NCBI GenBank assembly: GCA_902793195.1
Contig: CADBCS010000017.1
Span: 1 to 64,000 of the forward strand
Length of the DNA: 64,000 nt
Source of the DNA: an uncultured Coriobacteriaceae bacterium
Lineage (GTDB): Bacteria > Actinomycetota > Coriobacteriia > Coriobacteriales > Atopobiaceae
Direction of reading: 5' to 3'
Shown: positions 1 to 11,281 of the stretch, in pieces
Layout of the letters: every line of letters begins with the position of its first letter
Numbering within the stretch: the stretch's first letter is position 1
Made by a program: the position numbers and the translations under genes
Notes under the pieces: generated by a model
What the model was told of the DNA's origin: nothing
The model's database searches: none
The model's input: only the letters and a program-made list of their open reading frames with translations

Positions 1-15
1 TTCGCCCAGAAGTAG
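1..15 (+). CDS. Possible last codons of an upstream gene
   Basis: The first 15 bases read Phe-Ala-Gln-Lys-stop on the plus strand. A strong hairpin follows 26 bases later, as expected at the end of a transcription unit. Too little is visible to name the product or to be sure that it is coding. Confidence 0.3.
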   Translation, partial: FAQK

Positions 16-41
16 CGACGACGCCCGCACAGCGACGCAGC

Positions 42-75
42 GGAGGCCCCGTCATCGCGCGATGGCGGGGCCTCC
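42..75. terminator. 34-base palindrome, probable terminator
   Basis: A 17-base arm at 42-58 pairs with 59-75, with one G-T wobble, leaving essentially no loop. It separates the left edge of the window from the minus-strand phosphofructokinase gene and could stop transcripts from both sides. There is no T run after it, so an intrinsic terminator is probable rather than certain. Confidence 0.55.
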
Positions 76-90
76 CTCATGGCGCAAACC

Positions 91-154
91 GTCGGGGACG
101 GTCCCTTCCGGTGCAGTCGCCGTCCGTCGGGGACCGTCCCTTCCGGTGCAGTCG
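91..154. repeat. Repeat family A: tandem GGGAC-GTCCC palindrome
   Basis: Two copies of a unit of about 29 bases lie at 91-119 and 126-154. Each carries the palindrome GGGACSGTCCC followed by CTTCCGGTGCAGTCG. The same core recurs in intergenic gaps at about 11.28, 30.46, 41.81, 45.05, 46.27 and 52.01 kb, and never inside a gene in this window. It lies just downstream of the phosphofructokinase stop codon. Confidence 0.75.
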
Positions 155-169
155 TCGTTCCCTGTGGCT

Positions 170-1423
170 TTAGGCCTGGGGGCCGTCGAGCGGGGTGATG
201 TGGTGCGGCACGCCGCCCATGTACGTTGACGAGACCTCGCCGTCGATGAGCGGGCGCGCATATCGCTCGAACGATGCCGTTACGTTCATGCCGTCGGCCG
301 AGATAAACTCACGCGGTACCATGCGCGACTTGTTGGCCACGTCGTTGATGGGCGTGAGCGTGGTGTCGAACAGATAGGGCTTGTCGAAGATGCGCTCGAT
401 GGCGCTCATCATGGCGGTCTGCCCGTCCCGTGCGGCCAACACGCCGGCGCCGCCGAGCGCGTATGCCTCGGCCAGGTCGGTGGCGCTGGCCACATGGCTG
501 GCGCAACGTTGCAGGGTGGAGAGCTCGACGGCGCGGGTCTTGCAGCCCAGTGCGTTGCGCGTGACGCTGGCGAGGTAGCGTCCGGTGCCCGAGAGCGAGG
601 CGACGTGCCCAAAGGCGTCCAACCTCGTGCCGTCGGCGGCCTCTGCGGCGGCTTCGCACAAAAGCGTTCCGTCGCGATGGCGCACTCCCTCGCTCACCGC
701 CACAACCACGGTGTTCTTTCTCTCGAGCAACAGCGACAGGCGGTTGAGCAGGGCCTCCTGGTCGAGCGTGACCTCGGGCAGCAGCACGAGGTCGGGGCAG
801 GGGCTGCCCTTCTCGCCGGCAAGGCAGGCCGATCCGGTGAGCCAGCCGGCATCGCGACCCATGATCTCCACAAAGGTGACGCTCTTGAGGTCGTACACGC
901 TGCTGTCCCGGTATATCTCGCGCATGGTTGTGGCTATGAACTTTGCTGCGCTGCCATAGCCTGGCGTGTGGTCGGTGCCCACGAGGTCGTTGTCGATGGT
1001 CTTGGGGATGCCGATAAAGCGAATGTCGCTGTTGTGCGCGGAGCCCCACCTGCTGAGCTTGTCGATGGTGTCCATGGAGTCGTTGCCGCCAATGTAGAGC
1101 ACCGCTCCCACGCGAGCATCGGCGAACTTCTGGAATGCGTCCTCAAAGAAGGCCGGGTCCTCGTCGGGTTGGGGGAGCTTGAAGCGGCAGCTGCCCAAGA
1201 AGCTCGACGGGGTGCGGCGTAGTAGCTCCACGTCCATGGGGTCTCCCAGCGTGCGGTCGAGGTGAACGATTCGACCGGCGAGGAACCCCTCTATCCCGTA
1301 GCGCATGCCCAAGACGTGGGCTCCTTGGTCTCGGGCGGTGTCGAACACGCCTGCCAGGCTCGCGTTGATTGCGGCGGTTGGGCCGCCGGACTGTCCTACC
1401 AGCACGTTGGTGTTCCATGCCAT
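170..1423 (-). CDS. pfp: Pyrophosphate-type 6-phosphofructokinase
   Basis: This 417-residue protein phosphorylates fructose 6-phosphate in cytosolic glycolysis. The N-terminus (VGQSGGPTAAIN) is the phosphate-donor loop. Residues 112-116 read GGNDS, where ATP enzymes have GGDGS; an Asp here is the known mark of PPi-using enzymes. Residues 140-146 read PKTIDND, also the PPi-type form (ATP enzymes have PGTIDND). MGRDAGW is the sugar-phosphate motif. The reading frame stays open 95 codons further upstream, but that part is translated repeat family B. ATG at 1423 follows GGGAGGAG at good spacing and matches the family's usual start. It is monocistronic in this window. PPi use is inferred from the motifs. 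Confidence 0.93.
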   Translation of the reverse strand: MAWNTNVLVGQSGGPTAAINASLAGVFDTARDQGAHVLGMRYGIEGFLAGRIVHLDRTLGDPMDVELLRRTPSSFLGSCRFKLPQPDEDPAFFEDAFQKFADARVGAVLYIGGNDSMDTIDKLSRWGSAHNSDIRFIGIPKTIDNDLVGTDHTPGYGSAAKFIATTMREIYRDSSVYDLKSVTFVEIMGRDAGWLTGSACLAGEKGSPCPDLVLLPEVTLDQEALLNRLSLLLERKNTVVVAVSEGVRHRDGTLLCEAAAEAADGTRLDAFGHVASLSGTGRYLASVTRNALGCKTRAVELSTLQRCASHVASATDLAEAYALGGAGVLAARDGQTAMMSAIERIFDKPYLFDTTLTPINDVANKSRMVPREFISADGMNVTASFERYARPLIDGEVSSTYMGGVPHHITPLDGPQA

Positions 1424-1527
1424 GGTCTCTCCTCCCTTTGTGTGCTCGTCTACCATGCTAGCAGACTGAACCAGACGGCAACGGCGAAGCAGGTGGGAGG
1501 TGTTATCCGAGCGTGGCGAGAATGGCC

Positions 1528-1695
1528 CGTCGCAGGTTGTCGCGTACGATTTCTGTACCACGCGGGTCCCTGCCGCGTACGATTCCGGGCCGAAGTAGGG
1601 CACCGCGCACGATTTTGCGACAAGTTCGGTCCCTGCCGCGTACGATAATCGGCCGGGATCGTGCGCGGTAGGGAGTGTTTTTGTCACAAAATCGT
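1528..1695. repeat. Repeat family B: inverted CGTACGAT elements
   Basis: The 457-base gap between the phosphofructokinase start and the subtilase is mostly several copies of a unit around GGTCCCTGCCGCGTACGAT, arranged in both orientations. The clearest hairpin pairs 1628-1646 with 1658-1674, with a few mismatches. The same unit occurs at 41.9-42.0 kb. No open frame here looks coding, and the rest of the gap (1696-1880) shows only a weak leader for the subtilase. Confidence 0.7.
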
Positions 1696-1880
1696 ACGCC
1701 GCGGTCACCCGGCGGGCACCCGGCGGTCACGCGGCGGGCACGCGCCGTGCACCCACACTCGCCGTGCGTCCAAAGCTTCGGACAACGAACCTGCGGGGAC
1801 GTATGATCTTGCGTTGTGGCTATCCAGCAGGAAGAGGTGGCATAATAGAGAGACCTCTCTCAAGATAGACTGGAGCAGAA

Positions 1881-4800
1881 ATGAACCGGAAACAGGGTAG
1901 GATATTGTTGATACTGGCAACCGTCGTTGCCGCGGTCGCGCTTGTATGGCATCTTCAGACGCCTGCGGTCGATGCGGGTTCCACGTACACGCAGACGGTT
2001 CGCGCGGACGAGCTGGCTGCCGATGCGCCGAACGACGCCGGCCACGTCGAGCAGGACAAGGCCGTGACTACGAACAAGACGGCTGCTCAGGACAAGGCCG
2101 CGCCTGTGACGGATATCGAAGCGGCGCCGGCAGCACCCGCCAAGACCCAGGTCTCCACGCAGGACGGCGATGCCTCGAGCGACGCGGCGGGGCAGGCGGA
2201 GCACACGACCGCGTCCGCAGGCGAGTCGAAGGCCGCCGGCAACGAGGATGCCTTCGTCATGCCGGCGGGGGCCGAGTGCGTGGAGAACGAGCTGCTCGTG
2301 CGCGTTGATCCCACTGCCAGGCCCGAGGACATCGACGCCGTGCTCGCGCAGACGCCGGGGGTCGCATCGCAGTCGGTGAGCGCCGAGGACGTCGCGTCGG
2401 GCATGGTCTCGGTTAGGCTGGAGGCAGGGACTTCGGTCGAGGATGCGGTCAACGCGATGCGCAGCGCAGGGTCGTCCCTCGTGCAGGACGCTCAACCCAA
2501 CTATGTGTATCACTTGGCCGAGGAGGTCGTGGCCGAGCTCGTAACGGGGGCAGGTGAGGAGGGTGCGCAGGGCGCCAAGGACGACACCGCTCCCGCGAGC
2601 GAAGCCGCCACAGACCGGGATACGGCCGAGGAGGGTGTCGCCACCAACGAGGGCGTGGTCACGGAAGCCGCGGAGGTTGCGCAGTCCGAGGAGGCCACGG
2701 AGGACGGGTCGGCCGCGCAACCCGCGCAGCCCGTATCCGCCAGCGACGTCGAGGGCGCAGGTCCTCTCGAAGTGCAGACTCCCCTCAAGGCGGCCACCAC
2801 GTCCGTCAACGACGCGCACGCCGACAAGCTTTGGAACCTCACGAGTGCCAGGATCTTCGATGCATGGGATCTTGCCAAGTGCGAGGGCAACGTGGCCGTG
2901 GCGGTGTTCGACAACGGCTTCTACGCGAATCACGAGGACCTCAAGGCGAACATCGTGGAGGGCAGTCCCTACGACACCATGGGACACGACAACGACGTCA
3001 CCCCCGACTACGCAAACAGCCATGGCACGCATGTGGCCGGCATCGTGGGCGCGGTGGCAAACAACGGCGTGGGAGTGGCGGGTGCCTCGTACAACGCCAA
3101 GATAGTGCCCGTAAAGGTCTTCGATAGCAGCGGCAGCGCGACAACGGAGTCGGTGAGCGAGGCCTATCGATACGTGATGGAGCATCGCGAATGGAACGTA
3201 AAGGTCGTAAACATCAGTCTTGGCGGAGGGGCTTCGAACGACAACTTTGCCGACGACGTGTTGTTGCGATCCATACAGGATGCCTACAACCAGGGAATCG
3301 TTACGGTTGGTGCCGCCTGCAACGAGTCGGGTTCAAACCATCCTCCCTTCTACGCCTACCCCAGCGACAATGAGTATGTGGTGAGCGTGATCAACCTCAC
3401 TGGTGAGCCAGTGGCCAATGGAAACGACGCGTCGGGATCGTACAACGTGAGCCGCAGCGCGAAATCGAACTACAACGTCGACGGGCAAGGTGGCGCAAAT
3501 ACGCGCAAGGGCAAGAACATCTCGGCACCGGGAAGCAACGTGTACAGCACGATAAGGGACGGGTATGGCGCCGATTCGGGCACGTCGATGGCCGCACCCC
3601 TCGTCTCCGGCGTCATTGCCCTTGAGTTTGTCGCCAACCCCAGCCTCACTGCGAGCAATGCGATAGACGTGCTGTATGTGAGCGCCCACGACATCGGCGA
3701 TCCGGGGTGGGATCGGGAGTTCGGTCATGGAGAGGTCGATGCCTATGCGGCGCTGCAAGTGGCCACCTCCACGTCGTCGGCGACCGCCGAGATTTCAGGT
3801 GTGGGAACGGTAACGGCAACTCTCGATCTTCCGTCCGAGGGCTATGTGTACGACGGCACGCAGCGGACGCCACCGGTTTCGGTCGTCCTCGTGCCGGACG
3901 GTGGCACGCAGCACACCTTGTCGAGCTCCGACTACACGGTGAGCTATGTTGGGAACACGGACGCCGGCCTGGCGTGCGTGCGCGTGGTGGGTGCAAATGC
4001 GTATGCGGGCAAGTTCGACCTGGTCCTGAGCTTTTCCATCGGACGGCGCGACCTCAACGACGAGCAGGTAACGGTGGAGCTTCCCCAAGAAAGCCGCCCC
4101 TACACGGGCTACCAGGTTTCGCCCGAGGTAACGGTCGCGTTTGGCGGCACGCCCCTAAAGAAGGACATCGACTACATGGTTGCCTACAAAAACAACGTGA
4201 ACGCCGGCGAGGCGACCGCCACGATCACTGGTTCGGGCAACTTCTGCGGCGTGGTAACCAAGACCTTTACCATAACGCCGGCCCCGATTTCCAACGAATC
4301 CGTATCGGTGAGTCCCATCGCCGACCAGCTGTACACGGGTAAGGCCGTCACTCCTGCGCCCGAGCTCACGTTGGACGACGACGCGCTCGAGGCGGGAGTC
4401 GACTACGACCTGTCCTACGAGAACAACGTCGAGCCAGGTACGGCAACGGTCGTGGCAACGGGCAAGGGCAACTACGCGGGATCGGTTCGCGCGACGTTTA
4501 GGATCGTGAGACCGCAGGCCAGCTATCGTGCCCACGTGCAACGCTTGGGTTGGCAGGACCGGGTAACCGGTGGCGCAACGAGTGGCACCACGGGTCGCTC
4601 GCTTCGCCTGGAGTCCATTGGCATCGAGCTCCCAAAGCTGCCCTGCACAGGTGGGATCACCTATCGCCTCCACCTGAGGAAGACTGGCTGGCAGGGCTGG
4701 AAGAGCGACGGCGACCTGGCCGGGACGACTGGCAAGGGCTGGAGGTCCGAGGCAATCGAAATAAAGCTCACGGGCGACCTGAGCAAGAGCTACGACGTGT

Positions 4801-4970
4801 ACTATCGCGCACACTGCCAGAGGTTCGGCTGGCTGGGCTGGGCTAGGAACGGCCAGAGTGCCGGAAGCGTGGGCTGCTCGCGGCGCCTGGAGGCGGTGGA
4901 GATCGTCCTCGTGCCCAAGGGCGCCGCCGCACCGGGTCCCACCAACGACGTGCTGCGCACCCGCGTGTGA
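1881..4970 (+). CDS. Secreted subtilisin-family protease with ChW repeats
   Basis: A 1029-residue exported serine protease. Residues 5-24 are a hydrophobic signal or anchor segment. An acidic Ala/Glu-rich linker follows, then an inhibitor-like prodomain (about 125-210) and a second acidic linker. The peptidase S8 domain spans about 315-630 with triad Asp344 (in FDNG), His381 (in NSHGTHVAG) and Ser569 (in GTSMAAP), and Asn481 as the oxyanion residue. Three immunoglobulin-like repeats, each starting near a Y-x-G pattern, cover about 650-875. Three ChW repeats (GW in each, about 881-1020) end the protein and are known as wall- or polysaccharide-binding modules. There is no LPXTG motif. ATG at 1881 precedes a normal signal sequence; the ribosome site (TGGAG) is weak. 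The same ChW triplet ends the protein at 36195. Confidence 0.9.
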   Translation: MNRKQGRILLILATVVAAVALVWHLQTPAVDAGSTYTQTVRADELAADAPNDAGHVEQDKAVTTNKTAAQDKAAPVTDIEAAPAAPAKTQVSTQDGDASSDAAGQAEHTTASAGESKAAGNEDAFVMPAGAECVENELLVRVDPTARPEDIDAVLAQTPGVASQSVSAEDVASGMVSVRLEAGTSVEDAVNAMRSAGSSLVQDAQPNYVYHLAEEVVAELVTGAGEEGAQGAKDDTAPASEAATDRDTAEEGVATNEGVVTEAAEVAQSEEATEDGSAAQPAQPVSASDVEGAGPLEVQTPLKAATTSVNDAHADKLWNLTSARIFDAWDLAKCEGNVAVAVFDNGFYANHEDLKANIVEGSPYDTMGHDNDVTPDYANSHGTHVAGIVGAVANNGVGVAGASYNAKIVPVKVFDSSGSATTESVSEAYRYVMEHREWNVKVVNISLGGGASNDNFADDVLLRSIQDAYNQGIVTVGAACNESGSNHPPFYAYPSDNEYVVSVINLTGEPVANGNDASGSYNVSRSAKSNYNVDGQGGANTRKGKNISAPGSNVYSTIRDGYGADSGTSMAAPLVSGVIALEFVANPSLTASNAIDVLYVSAHDIGDPGWDREFGHGEVDAYAALQVATSTSSATAEISGVGTVTATLDLPSEGYVYDGTQRTPPVSVVLVPDGGTQHTLSSSDYTVSYVGNTDAGLACVRVVGANAYAGKFDLVLSFSIGRRDLNDEQVTVELPQESRPYTGYQVSPEVTVAFGGTPLKKDIDYMVAYKNNVNAGEATATITGSGNFCGVVTKTFTITPAPISNESVSVSPIADQLYTGKAVTPAPELTLDDDALEAGVDYDLSYENNVEPGTATVVATGKGNYAGSVRATFRIVRPQASYRAHVQRLGWQDRVTGGATSGTTGRSLRLESIGIELPKLPCTGGITYRLHLRKTGWQGWKSDGDLAGTTGKGWRSEAIEIKLTGDLSKSYDVYYRAHCQRFGWLGWARNGQSAGSVGCSRRLEAVEIVLVPKGAAAPGPTNDVLRTRV

Positions 4971-4996
4971 TGCGCTTTGTGGGGGAGTCCCACGTT

Positions 4997-5034
4997 CCCA
5001 CGTCCTGCTGTGAGTCGTCCCAGCAGGACGTGGG
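4997..5034. terminator. 14-bp perfect hairpin after the subtilase
   Basis: The arm CCCACGTCCTGCTG (4997-5010) pairs perfectly with 5021-5034 across a 10-base loop, 27 bases after the subtilase stop. It lies before the ribosomal promoter and very likely ends the subtilase transcript. No T run follows. Confidence 0.65.
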
Positions 5035-5073
5035 GAGTATGTGAAGGATGGATACGCCCGGCCCCGTGGCTTT

Positions 5074-5102
5074 TTGACAACAGCTGCGCAGCGGCGTAAT
5101 CT
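5074..5102 (+). promoter_or_regulatory. Promoter for the rpsL operon
   Basis: TTGACA at 5074-5079 and TAATCT at 5097-5102 are separated by exactly 17 bases. They sit about 90 bases before rpsL, directly after the subtilase hairpin. This is the best sigma-70-type promoter match in the window. Confidence 0.7.
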
Positions 5103-5194
5103 ATCCAATTGCTGATTCAAGGCAGTGGTGCTGCGCTGTCTTTATCGATACATGCAAACGATAGGTACGAAGATAGGTACGAAGGAGAAACGCT

Positions 5195-5569
5195 TTGCCT
5201 ACCATTAACCAGCTCGTTCGTCAGGGACGCAAGTCCGTTGCGTCCAAGTCCAAGAACGCCGCACTCCAGCACAACCCCCAAAAGCGTGGCGTGTGCACGC
5301 GCGTGTTTACCACCACCCCCAAGAAGCCGAACTCCGCCCTGCGCAAGGTCGCCCGTGTGCGCCTGGTCAACGGCATCGAGGTTACGGCCTACATCCCCGG
5401 AGAGGGCCACAACCTGCAGGAGCACTCCATCGTGCTCATCCGCGGTGGCCGCGTGCGCGACCTCCCCGGTGTTCGCTACAAGATCATCCGCGGCGCCTAC
5501 GACTGCGCTGCCGTCCAGAACCGCAAGCGTGCCCGCTCCCGCTATGGCGCCAAGCGCCCCAAGGAGTAA
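5195..5569 (+). CDS. rpsL: 30S ribosomal protein S12
   Basis: A 124-residue small-subunit protein of the decoding centre, colinear with the family over its whole length ([11 protein letters not shown] start, [15 protein letters not shown] core, and [13 protein letters not shown] near the end). It starts with TTG at 5195 behind GAAGGAGAAA; no ATG is available at the family's normal start. The conserved Lys residues of [11 protein letters not shown], where streptomycin-resistance substitutions occur in other bacteria, are the usual ones. First gene of the rpsL-rpsG-fusA-rpsJ transcription unit. Confidence 0.97.
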   Translation: MPTINQLVRQGRKSVASKSKNAALQHNPQKRGVCTRVFTTTPKKPNSALRKVARVRLVNGIEVTAYIPGEGHNLQEHSIVLIRGGRVRDLPGVRYKIIRGAYDCAAVQNRKRARSRYGAKRPKE

Positions 5570-5624
5570 CCGCAGGTTCCAAGAGCATTCAGGAGTAGTC
5601 GTTTCTATTTAGAGGAGATACAAC

Positions 5625-6095
5625 ATGCCGCGTCGTGCAGCAGCAGTCCGTCGCGAAGTTATGCCGGACGCAAAATACAACAACCGCCTCGTGACCCAGC
5701 TCATCAACAAGGTCCTTCTTGACGGCAAGAAGTCCGTTGCCGAGCGCATCGTGTACGATGCCTTCGACATCGTGGCCGCCCGCACCGAGCAGGATCCGCT
5801 GGCAGTCTTCAAGAAGGCCATGGACAACGTGCGCCCCACGCTCGAGGTCAAGCCCAAGCGTGTTGGTGGCGCCACCTACCAGGTGCCCATGGAGGTCAAC
5901 TCCCGTCGCGCCACCACGCTGGCCATCCGCTGGATGGTTAACTTCTCGCGTGCGCGCAAGGAGAAGAGCATGGCCCTGCGTCTTGCCAACGAGATCATGG
6001 ATGCCGCCAATGGCGTTGGTGCCTCCGTCAAGCGTCGCGAGGACCTCTTCAAGATGGCAGAGGCCAACCGCGCGTTCTCGCATTACCGCTTCTAA
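5625..6095 (+). CDS. rpsG: 30S ribosomal protein S7
   Basis: A 156-residue protein that nucleates assembly of the 30S head by binding the 3' domain of 16S rRNA. It begins [11 protein letters not shown] and keeps the family core ([31 protein letters not shown]) and the Arg-rich C-terminus ending SHYRF. ATG at 5625 follows AGAGGAG. It lies 55 bases after rpsL in the standard str-operon order. Confidence 0.97.
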   Translation: MPRRAAAVRREVMPDAKYNNRLVTQLINKVLLDGKKSVAERIVYDAFDIVAARTEQDPLAVFKKAMDNVRPTLEVKPKRVGGATYQVPMEVNSRRATTLAIRWMVNFSRARKEKSMALRLANEIMDAANGVGASVKRREDLFKMAEANRAFSHYRF

Positions 6096-6121
6096 TTCGG
6101 TGGGGTTTGGAGTTTCATTTT

Positions 6122-8215
<2,094 letters not shown>

Positions 8216-8266
8216 CAATGTCCGTAGCCTAGGTGGGGCAAAGGCCCCACACATATGGAGGTAACA

Positions 8267-8575
8267 GTGTCAAACCAGAAGATTCGTATCCGCCTCAAGG
8301 GCTACGATCACGAGGTGGTGGACCAGTCCGCTAAGCTCATCGTCGACACCGCCGTCAAGACGGGCGCGCGCGTGAGTGGCCCCATACCCCTGCCCACCGA
8401 GCGCAACCTGTACACCGTCATCCGCTCGCCGCACAAGGACAAGGACTCGCGCGAGCAGTTCGAGATGCGTACCCACAAGCGCCTCATCGACATCCTCGAT
8501 CCCTCGAGCTCCACGGTCGACAGCCTCATGCGCCTCGACCTGCCCGCGGGCGTCGACATCGACATCAAGCTCTAA
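8267..8575 (+). CDS. rpsJ: 30S ribosomal protein S10
   Basis: A 102-residue protein of the 30S head and NusE-type antitermination partner. It begins [18 protein letters not shown] and contains [10 protein letters not shown] and [12 protein letters not shown], colinear with the family. GTG at 8267 follows GGAGG by five bases and gives the standard length; an ATG at 8255 lies inside that ribosome site. In most bacteria rpsJ is the first gene of the S10 operon and rplC follows directly. Here rpsJ is the last gene of the str unit, closes on a strong hairpin, and rplC lies 38 kb downstream. Confidence 0.97.
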   Translation: MSNQKIRIRLKGYDHEVVDQSAKLIVDTAVKTGARVSGPIPLPTERNLYTVIRSPHKDKDSREQFEMRTHKRLIDILDPSSSTVDSLMRLDLPAGVDIDIKL

Positions 8576-8591
8576 CGAGCGCAAACAGCAA

Positions 8592-8646
8592 CGTTGGGGA
8601 GTATCCCCCCTGTGGCAAAGTGCCGCAGGGGGGATACTTCCCAACG
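8592..8646. terminator. 26-bp hairpin after rpsJ (repeat family C)
   Basis: Bases 8592-8617 pair with 8621-8646 over 26 positions around the three-base loop AAG; the only two departures are G-U compatible. It starts 17 bases after the rpsJ stop. The left arm contains GGGGAGTATCCCC followed by GTGGCAAAG. A diverged copy of that left arm lies at 55472-55507, so this is probably a mobile or dispersed palindrome used as a terminator rather than a private site. No clear T run follows. Confidence 0.75.
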
Positions 8647-8696
8647 CGGCACCTCCATTTGCAATCCTCTTTCACGCCATGGAAACATTACTATGT

Positions 8697-8719
8697 TATA
8701 ATCTTCCTACGTATACGTA
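8697..8719 (+). promoter_or_regulatory. -10 box and TACGTATACGTA operator candidate
   Basis: TATAAT at 8697-8702 is followed by the perfect 12-base palindrome TACGTATACGTA at 8708-8719, immediately before the ribosome site of the XRE-cupin gene. A convincing -35 box is not visible. A palindrome at about +1 is where an autorepressor would bind, so the downstream regulator is the natural candidate. That is an inference. Confidence 0.5.
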
Positions 8720-8730
8720 AGGGAGGCACC

Positions 8731-9327
8731 ATGGAGTTCGTTGACGTAGACAATCGGTATGAGGTTGCCAATCGCATTCGTTCGTTGCGCGAGGACAACG
8801 ACTTTTCCATTGAGGAGATGGCCGAGGCTACGGGCCGCTCTGCTCAGGAATACGCCGCACGCGAGTCGGGCACGATGGACCTCACCTTTACGTTCGTGTA
8901 CAAATGCGCCAACAAGCTGGGCGTGGACGTGGTGGAGCTGCTCACGGGTGAGAGCCCGCGCCTGCGTCGCTACGAGGTCGTGCGGGCCGGCGAGGGTCTG
9001 CCACTGGAGCGCAACACCGACTTCCATTACCTGCACAAGGCACCGCACTTCCGCAACCGCCTCGGCGAGACGTTCCTCGTGGACGTGCCCTACCAGCGCG
9101 AGAGCCAGCACGAGCCCATACACCTGTCGTTCCACGAGGGCCAGGAGATGGATTACGTGCTCAAGGGGCGTCTGCGCTTTCGCTTTGAGGGCGACCGCTT
9201 CGAGGAGGTCGGTCCTGGCGACACGCTGTACTACGACTCCGGTCGCGGCCATGGCATGATTGCCATCGACGGCGAGGATGCCCAGATCCTTGCCGTGGTG
9301 TTTAAGCCCAAGGACGAGATTATCTAG
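8731..9327 (+). CDS. XRE-type regulator with C-terminal cupin domain
   Basis: A 198-residue cytosolic DNA-binding regulator. Residues about 10-65 form an XRE-like helix-turn-helix (RIRSLREDNDFSIEEMAE). Residues about 125-195 form a small cupin barrel (HLSFHEGQEMDYVLKGRLRF and the second cupin motif near PGDTLYYDSGRGHG), likely to sense a small ligand. The ATG at 8731 follows GGGAGGCACC. The acyl-CoA ligase starts 142 bases downstream on the same strand. From memory, XRE-cupin proteins paired with AMP-dependent synthetases recur in anaerobes, so it may control that gene. Function of the ligand is unknown. Confidence 0.8.
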   Translation: MEFVDVDNRYEVANRIRSLREDNDFSIEEMAEATGRSAQEYAARESGTMDLTFTFVYKCANKLGVDVVELLTGESPRLRRYEVVRAGEGLPLERNTDFHYLHKAPHFRNRLGETFLVDVPYQRESQHEPIHLSFHEGQEMDYVLKGRLRFRFEGDRFEEVGPGDTLYYDSGRGHGMIAIDGEDAQILAVVFKPKDEII

Positions 9328-9469
9328 GCATCGCCCCCTTCCTGGGACGGTGCCGTTAAAGCAAAGACTTCGTATATGCCATGTGGCATGGGCACCTATG
9401 TGCCGCTTTTCCTATCATTTTCCCATAAGTCTTTTCCAGCAATCAAATCTCTTGTCAGAGGGGCTACCT

Positions 9470-11266
9470 ATGCGATATTTGAGCGAGAACTACTTGTCCG
9501 AGAGCCGTGACCGAACCGGAGAGGTCGCGCACCTGTCCCTGCACTATCCCAAGACGTTCAACTGGGCCTACGACGTGGTGGACAACATAGCGGAGGCAGA
9601 ACCCGACCGTCCGGCCATGGTGTGGTGCAATCCCGAGGGCGAGGAGCATCGCTTTAGCTTTGCCGACATCAAGTTTTGGTCCGACAAGTGCGCGAACTTC
9701 CTGGTGGCCCAGGGCGTGCGCAAGGGTGACGCGGTGCTGGTGATCCTGCGACGTCACTACCAGTTTTGGATCACGGCAGTGGCCCTGCACAAGATTGGTG
9801 CCCTGCTGGTTCCGGCCACCTTCATGCTGCGCGAGCACGACCTGCGCTACCGCCTGGAGTCGGCGGGCATCAAGGCGATCATCTGCACCGACGCCGGCAC
9901 CATAGCCGATGTGTGCGACAACGTGGCACCGCAGTGCCCCGACCTCAAGATCAAGATCCTGGTGGCTTCCGGCGGCGCGGGACTTGCCGTCGACAAGGAG
10001 GGGTTCGACCCCGAGTTCCACCGCGCGTTGAGCGGACCCGAGCACATCTGCGAGCTCACGTGCGAACGCGAGGGATGGATCGACTACAACGCGGGCGTTC
10101 GTGCCGCGAGCGACTTTTGGGGTCGCATCTCCACCACGGTGGACGAGCCCATGATCATGTACTTCTCGAGCGGAACCTCGGGCAACCCCAAGATGGTCCT
10201 GCACGACTACACCTATGCGCTGGCCCACACCATCACCGCAAAGCTGTGGCACAACACGGTGGGCGACGGGGGCCTGCACTTTACCATTGCCGACACCGGC
10301 TGGGGCAAGGCCGTGTGGGGCAAGTTCTATGGCGCCTGGACCATGGAGTCCTGCGTCTTCACCTACGACTTCGACCGCTTCCACGCGCACGAGATCCTCT
10401 CGCACATCGACGATTACGGCATCACCACGCTGTGCTGCCCGCCCACGATGTACCGCCTGCTCATGCGCCACATGCAGCACGACGAGAAGGTCCAGTACCG
10501 ACTCACGTCGCTGGTGTACTGCACCACGGCCGGCGAGGCGCTCAACCCCGACCTCTACGACTTCTGGAAGCGCGAGACCGGCCTCACCATCTACGAGGGC
10601 TTTGGCCAGACCGAGACGCCGCTCACCATTGCCAACCTCAACGGCTCGCACCCCAAACCGGGTTCCATGGGCAAGATCGTGCCGCTCTACGACATCCGCA
10701 TCCTGCGCCCCGACCACACCGAGTGCGAGGACGGCGAGACGGGCGAGATCTGCATCCGCTACGATCCCGACCATCGCCCCGAGGGCATTATGGTGGAGTA
10801 CTACCGCGACCCCCAGAAAACCGCCGAGGCCATCCACGACGGTTGGTATCACACGGGCGACACGGCGTGGCGCGACGAGGACGACTACCTGTGGTACGTG
10901 GGTCGCAACGACGACGTGATCAAGAGCTCCGGCTACCGCATCGGTCCGTTCGAGATCGAGAGCGTGCTGCTCGAGCACCCGGCCGTGCGTGAGTGTGCCG
11001 TCACCGGCGTGCCAGACCCCGTGCGCGGAAAGGCCGTAAAGGCCACCATCGTGCTGCACTCGGCGTACGAGGGGACGCCCGAGCTCACCCGCGAGCTGCA
11101 GAACTTCGTCAAGCGCGAGACGGCGCCGTACAAGTACCCGCGCATCATCGACTACGTGGACGAGCTGCCCAAGACGGTAAACGGAAAGATCCGCCGCGTG
11201 GCCATTCGAAAGCAAGACGAGAAGAGAGCCGTGAACGTGCACGACAAGCGCGACGGACTCATCTAG
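9470..11266 (+). CDS. Acyl-CoA synthetase (AMP-forming), medium-chain type
   Basis: A 598-residue ANL-family enzyme that should activate a carboxylic acid with ATP and transfer it to coenzyme A. Visible motifs: the phosphate loop MYFSSGTSGNPK, YEGFGQTETP, the hinge region WYHTGDTAWRDEDDYLWYVG with GRNDDVIKSSGYRIGPFEIE, and the catalytic-lysine motif PKTVNGKIRR near the C-terminus. Overall layout resembles medium-chain (ACSM-like) and acetyl-CoA synthetases; the acid cannot be told from sequence by eye. ATG at 9470 follows AGAGGGG. Monocistronic or co-transcribed with the XRE-cupin gene; a family A repeat follows it. Confidence 0.87.
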   Translation: MRYLSENYLSESRDRTGEVAHLSLHYPKTFNWAYDVVDNIAEAEPDRPAMVWCNPEGEEHRFSFADIKFWSDKCANFLVAQGVRKGDAVLVILRRHYQFWITAVALHKIGALLVPATFMLREHDLRYRLESAGIKAIICTDAGTIADVCDNVAPQCPDLKIKILVASGGAGLAVDKEGFDPEFHRALSGPEHICELTCEREGWIDYNAGVRAASDFWGRISTTVDEPMIMYFSSGTSGNPKMVLHDYTYALAHTITAKLWHNTVGDGGLHFTIADTGWGKAVWGKFYGAWTMESCVFTYDFDRFHAHEILSHIDDYGITTLCCPPTMYRLLMRHMQHDEKVQYRLTSLVYCTTAGEALNPDLYDFWKRETGLTIYEGFGQTETPLTIANLNGSHPKPGSMGKIVPLYDIRILRPDHTECEDGETGEICIRYDPDHRPEGIMVEYYRDPQKTAEAIHDGWYHTGDTAWRDEDDYLWYVGRNDDVIKSSGYRIGPFEIESVLLEHPAVRECAVTGVPDPVRGKAVKATIVLHSAYEGTPELTRELQNFVKRETAPYKYPRIIDYVDELPKTVNGKIRRVAIRKQDEKRAVNVHDKRDGLI

Positions 11267-11281
11267 GCCAAAGCCGGCCGC

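Noticed and set aside
1424-1708. A 95-residue N-terminal extension of the phosphofructokinase.
   Set aside because: It is translated repeat family B; the enzyme family starts at the ATG at 1423 with a good ribosome site.
5195-5197. rpsL start damaged (no ATG).
   Set aside because: TTG at the family's normal start with a strong ribosome site is a legitimate start in G+C-rich bacteria.
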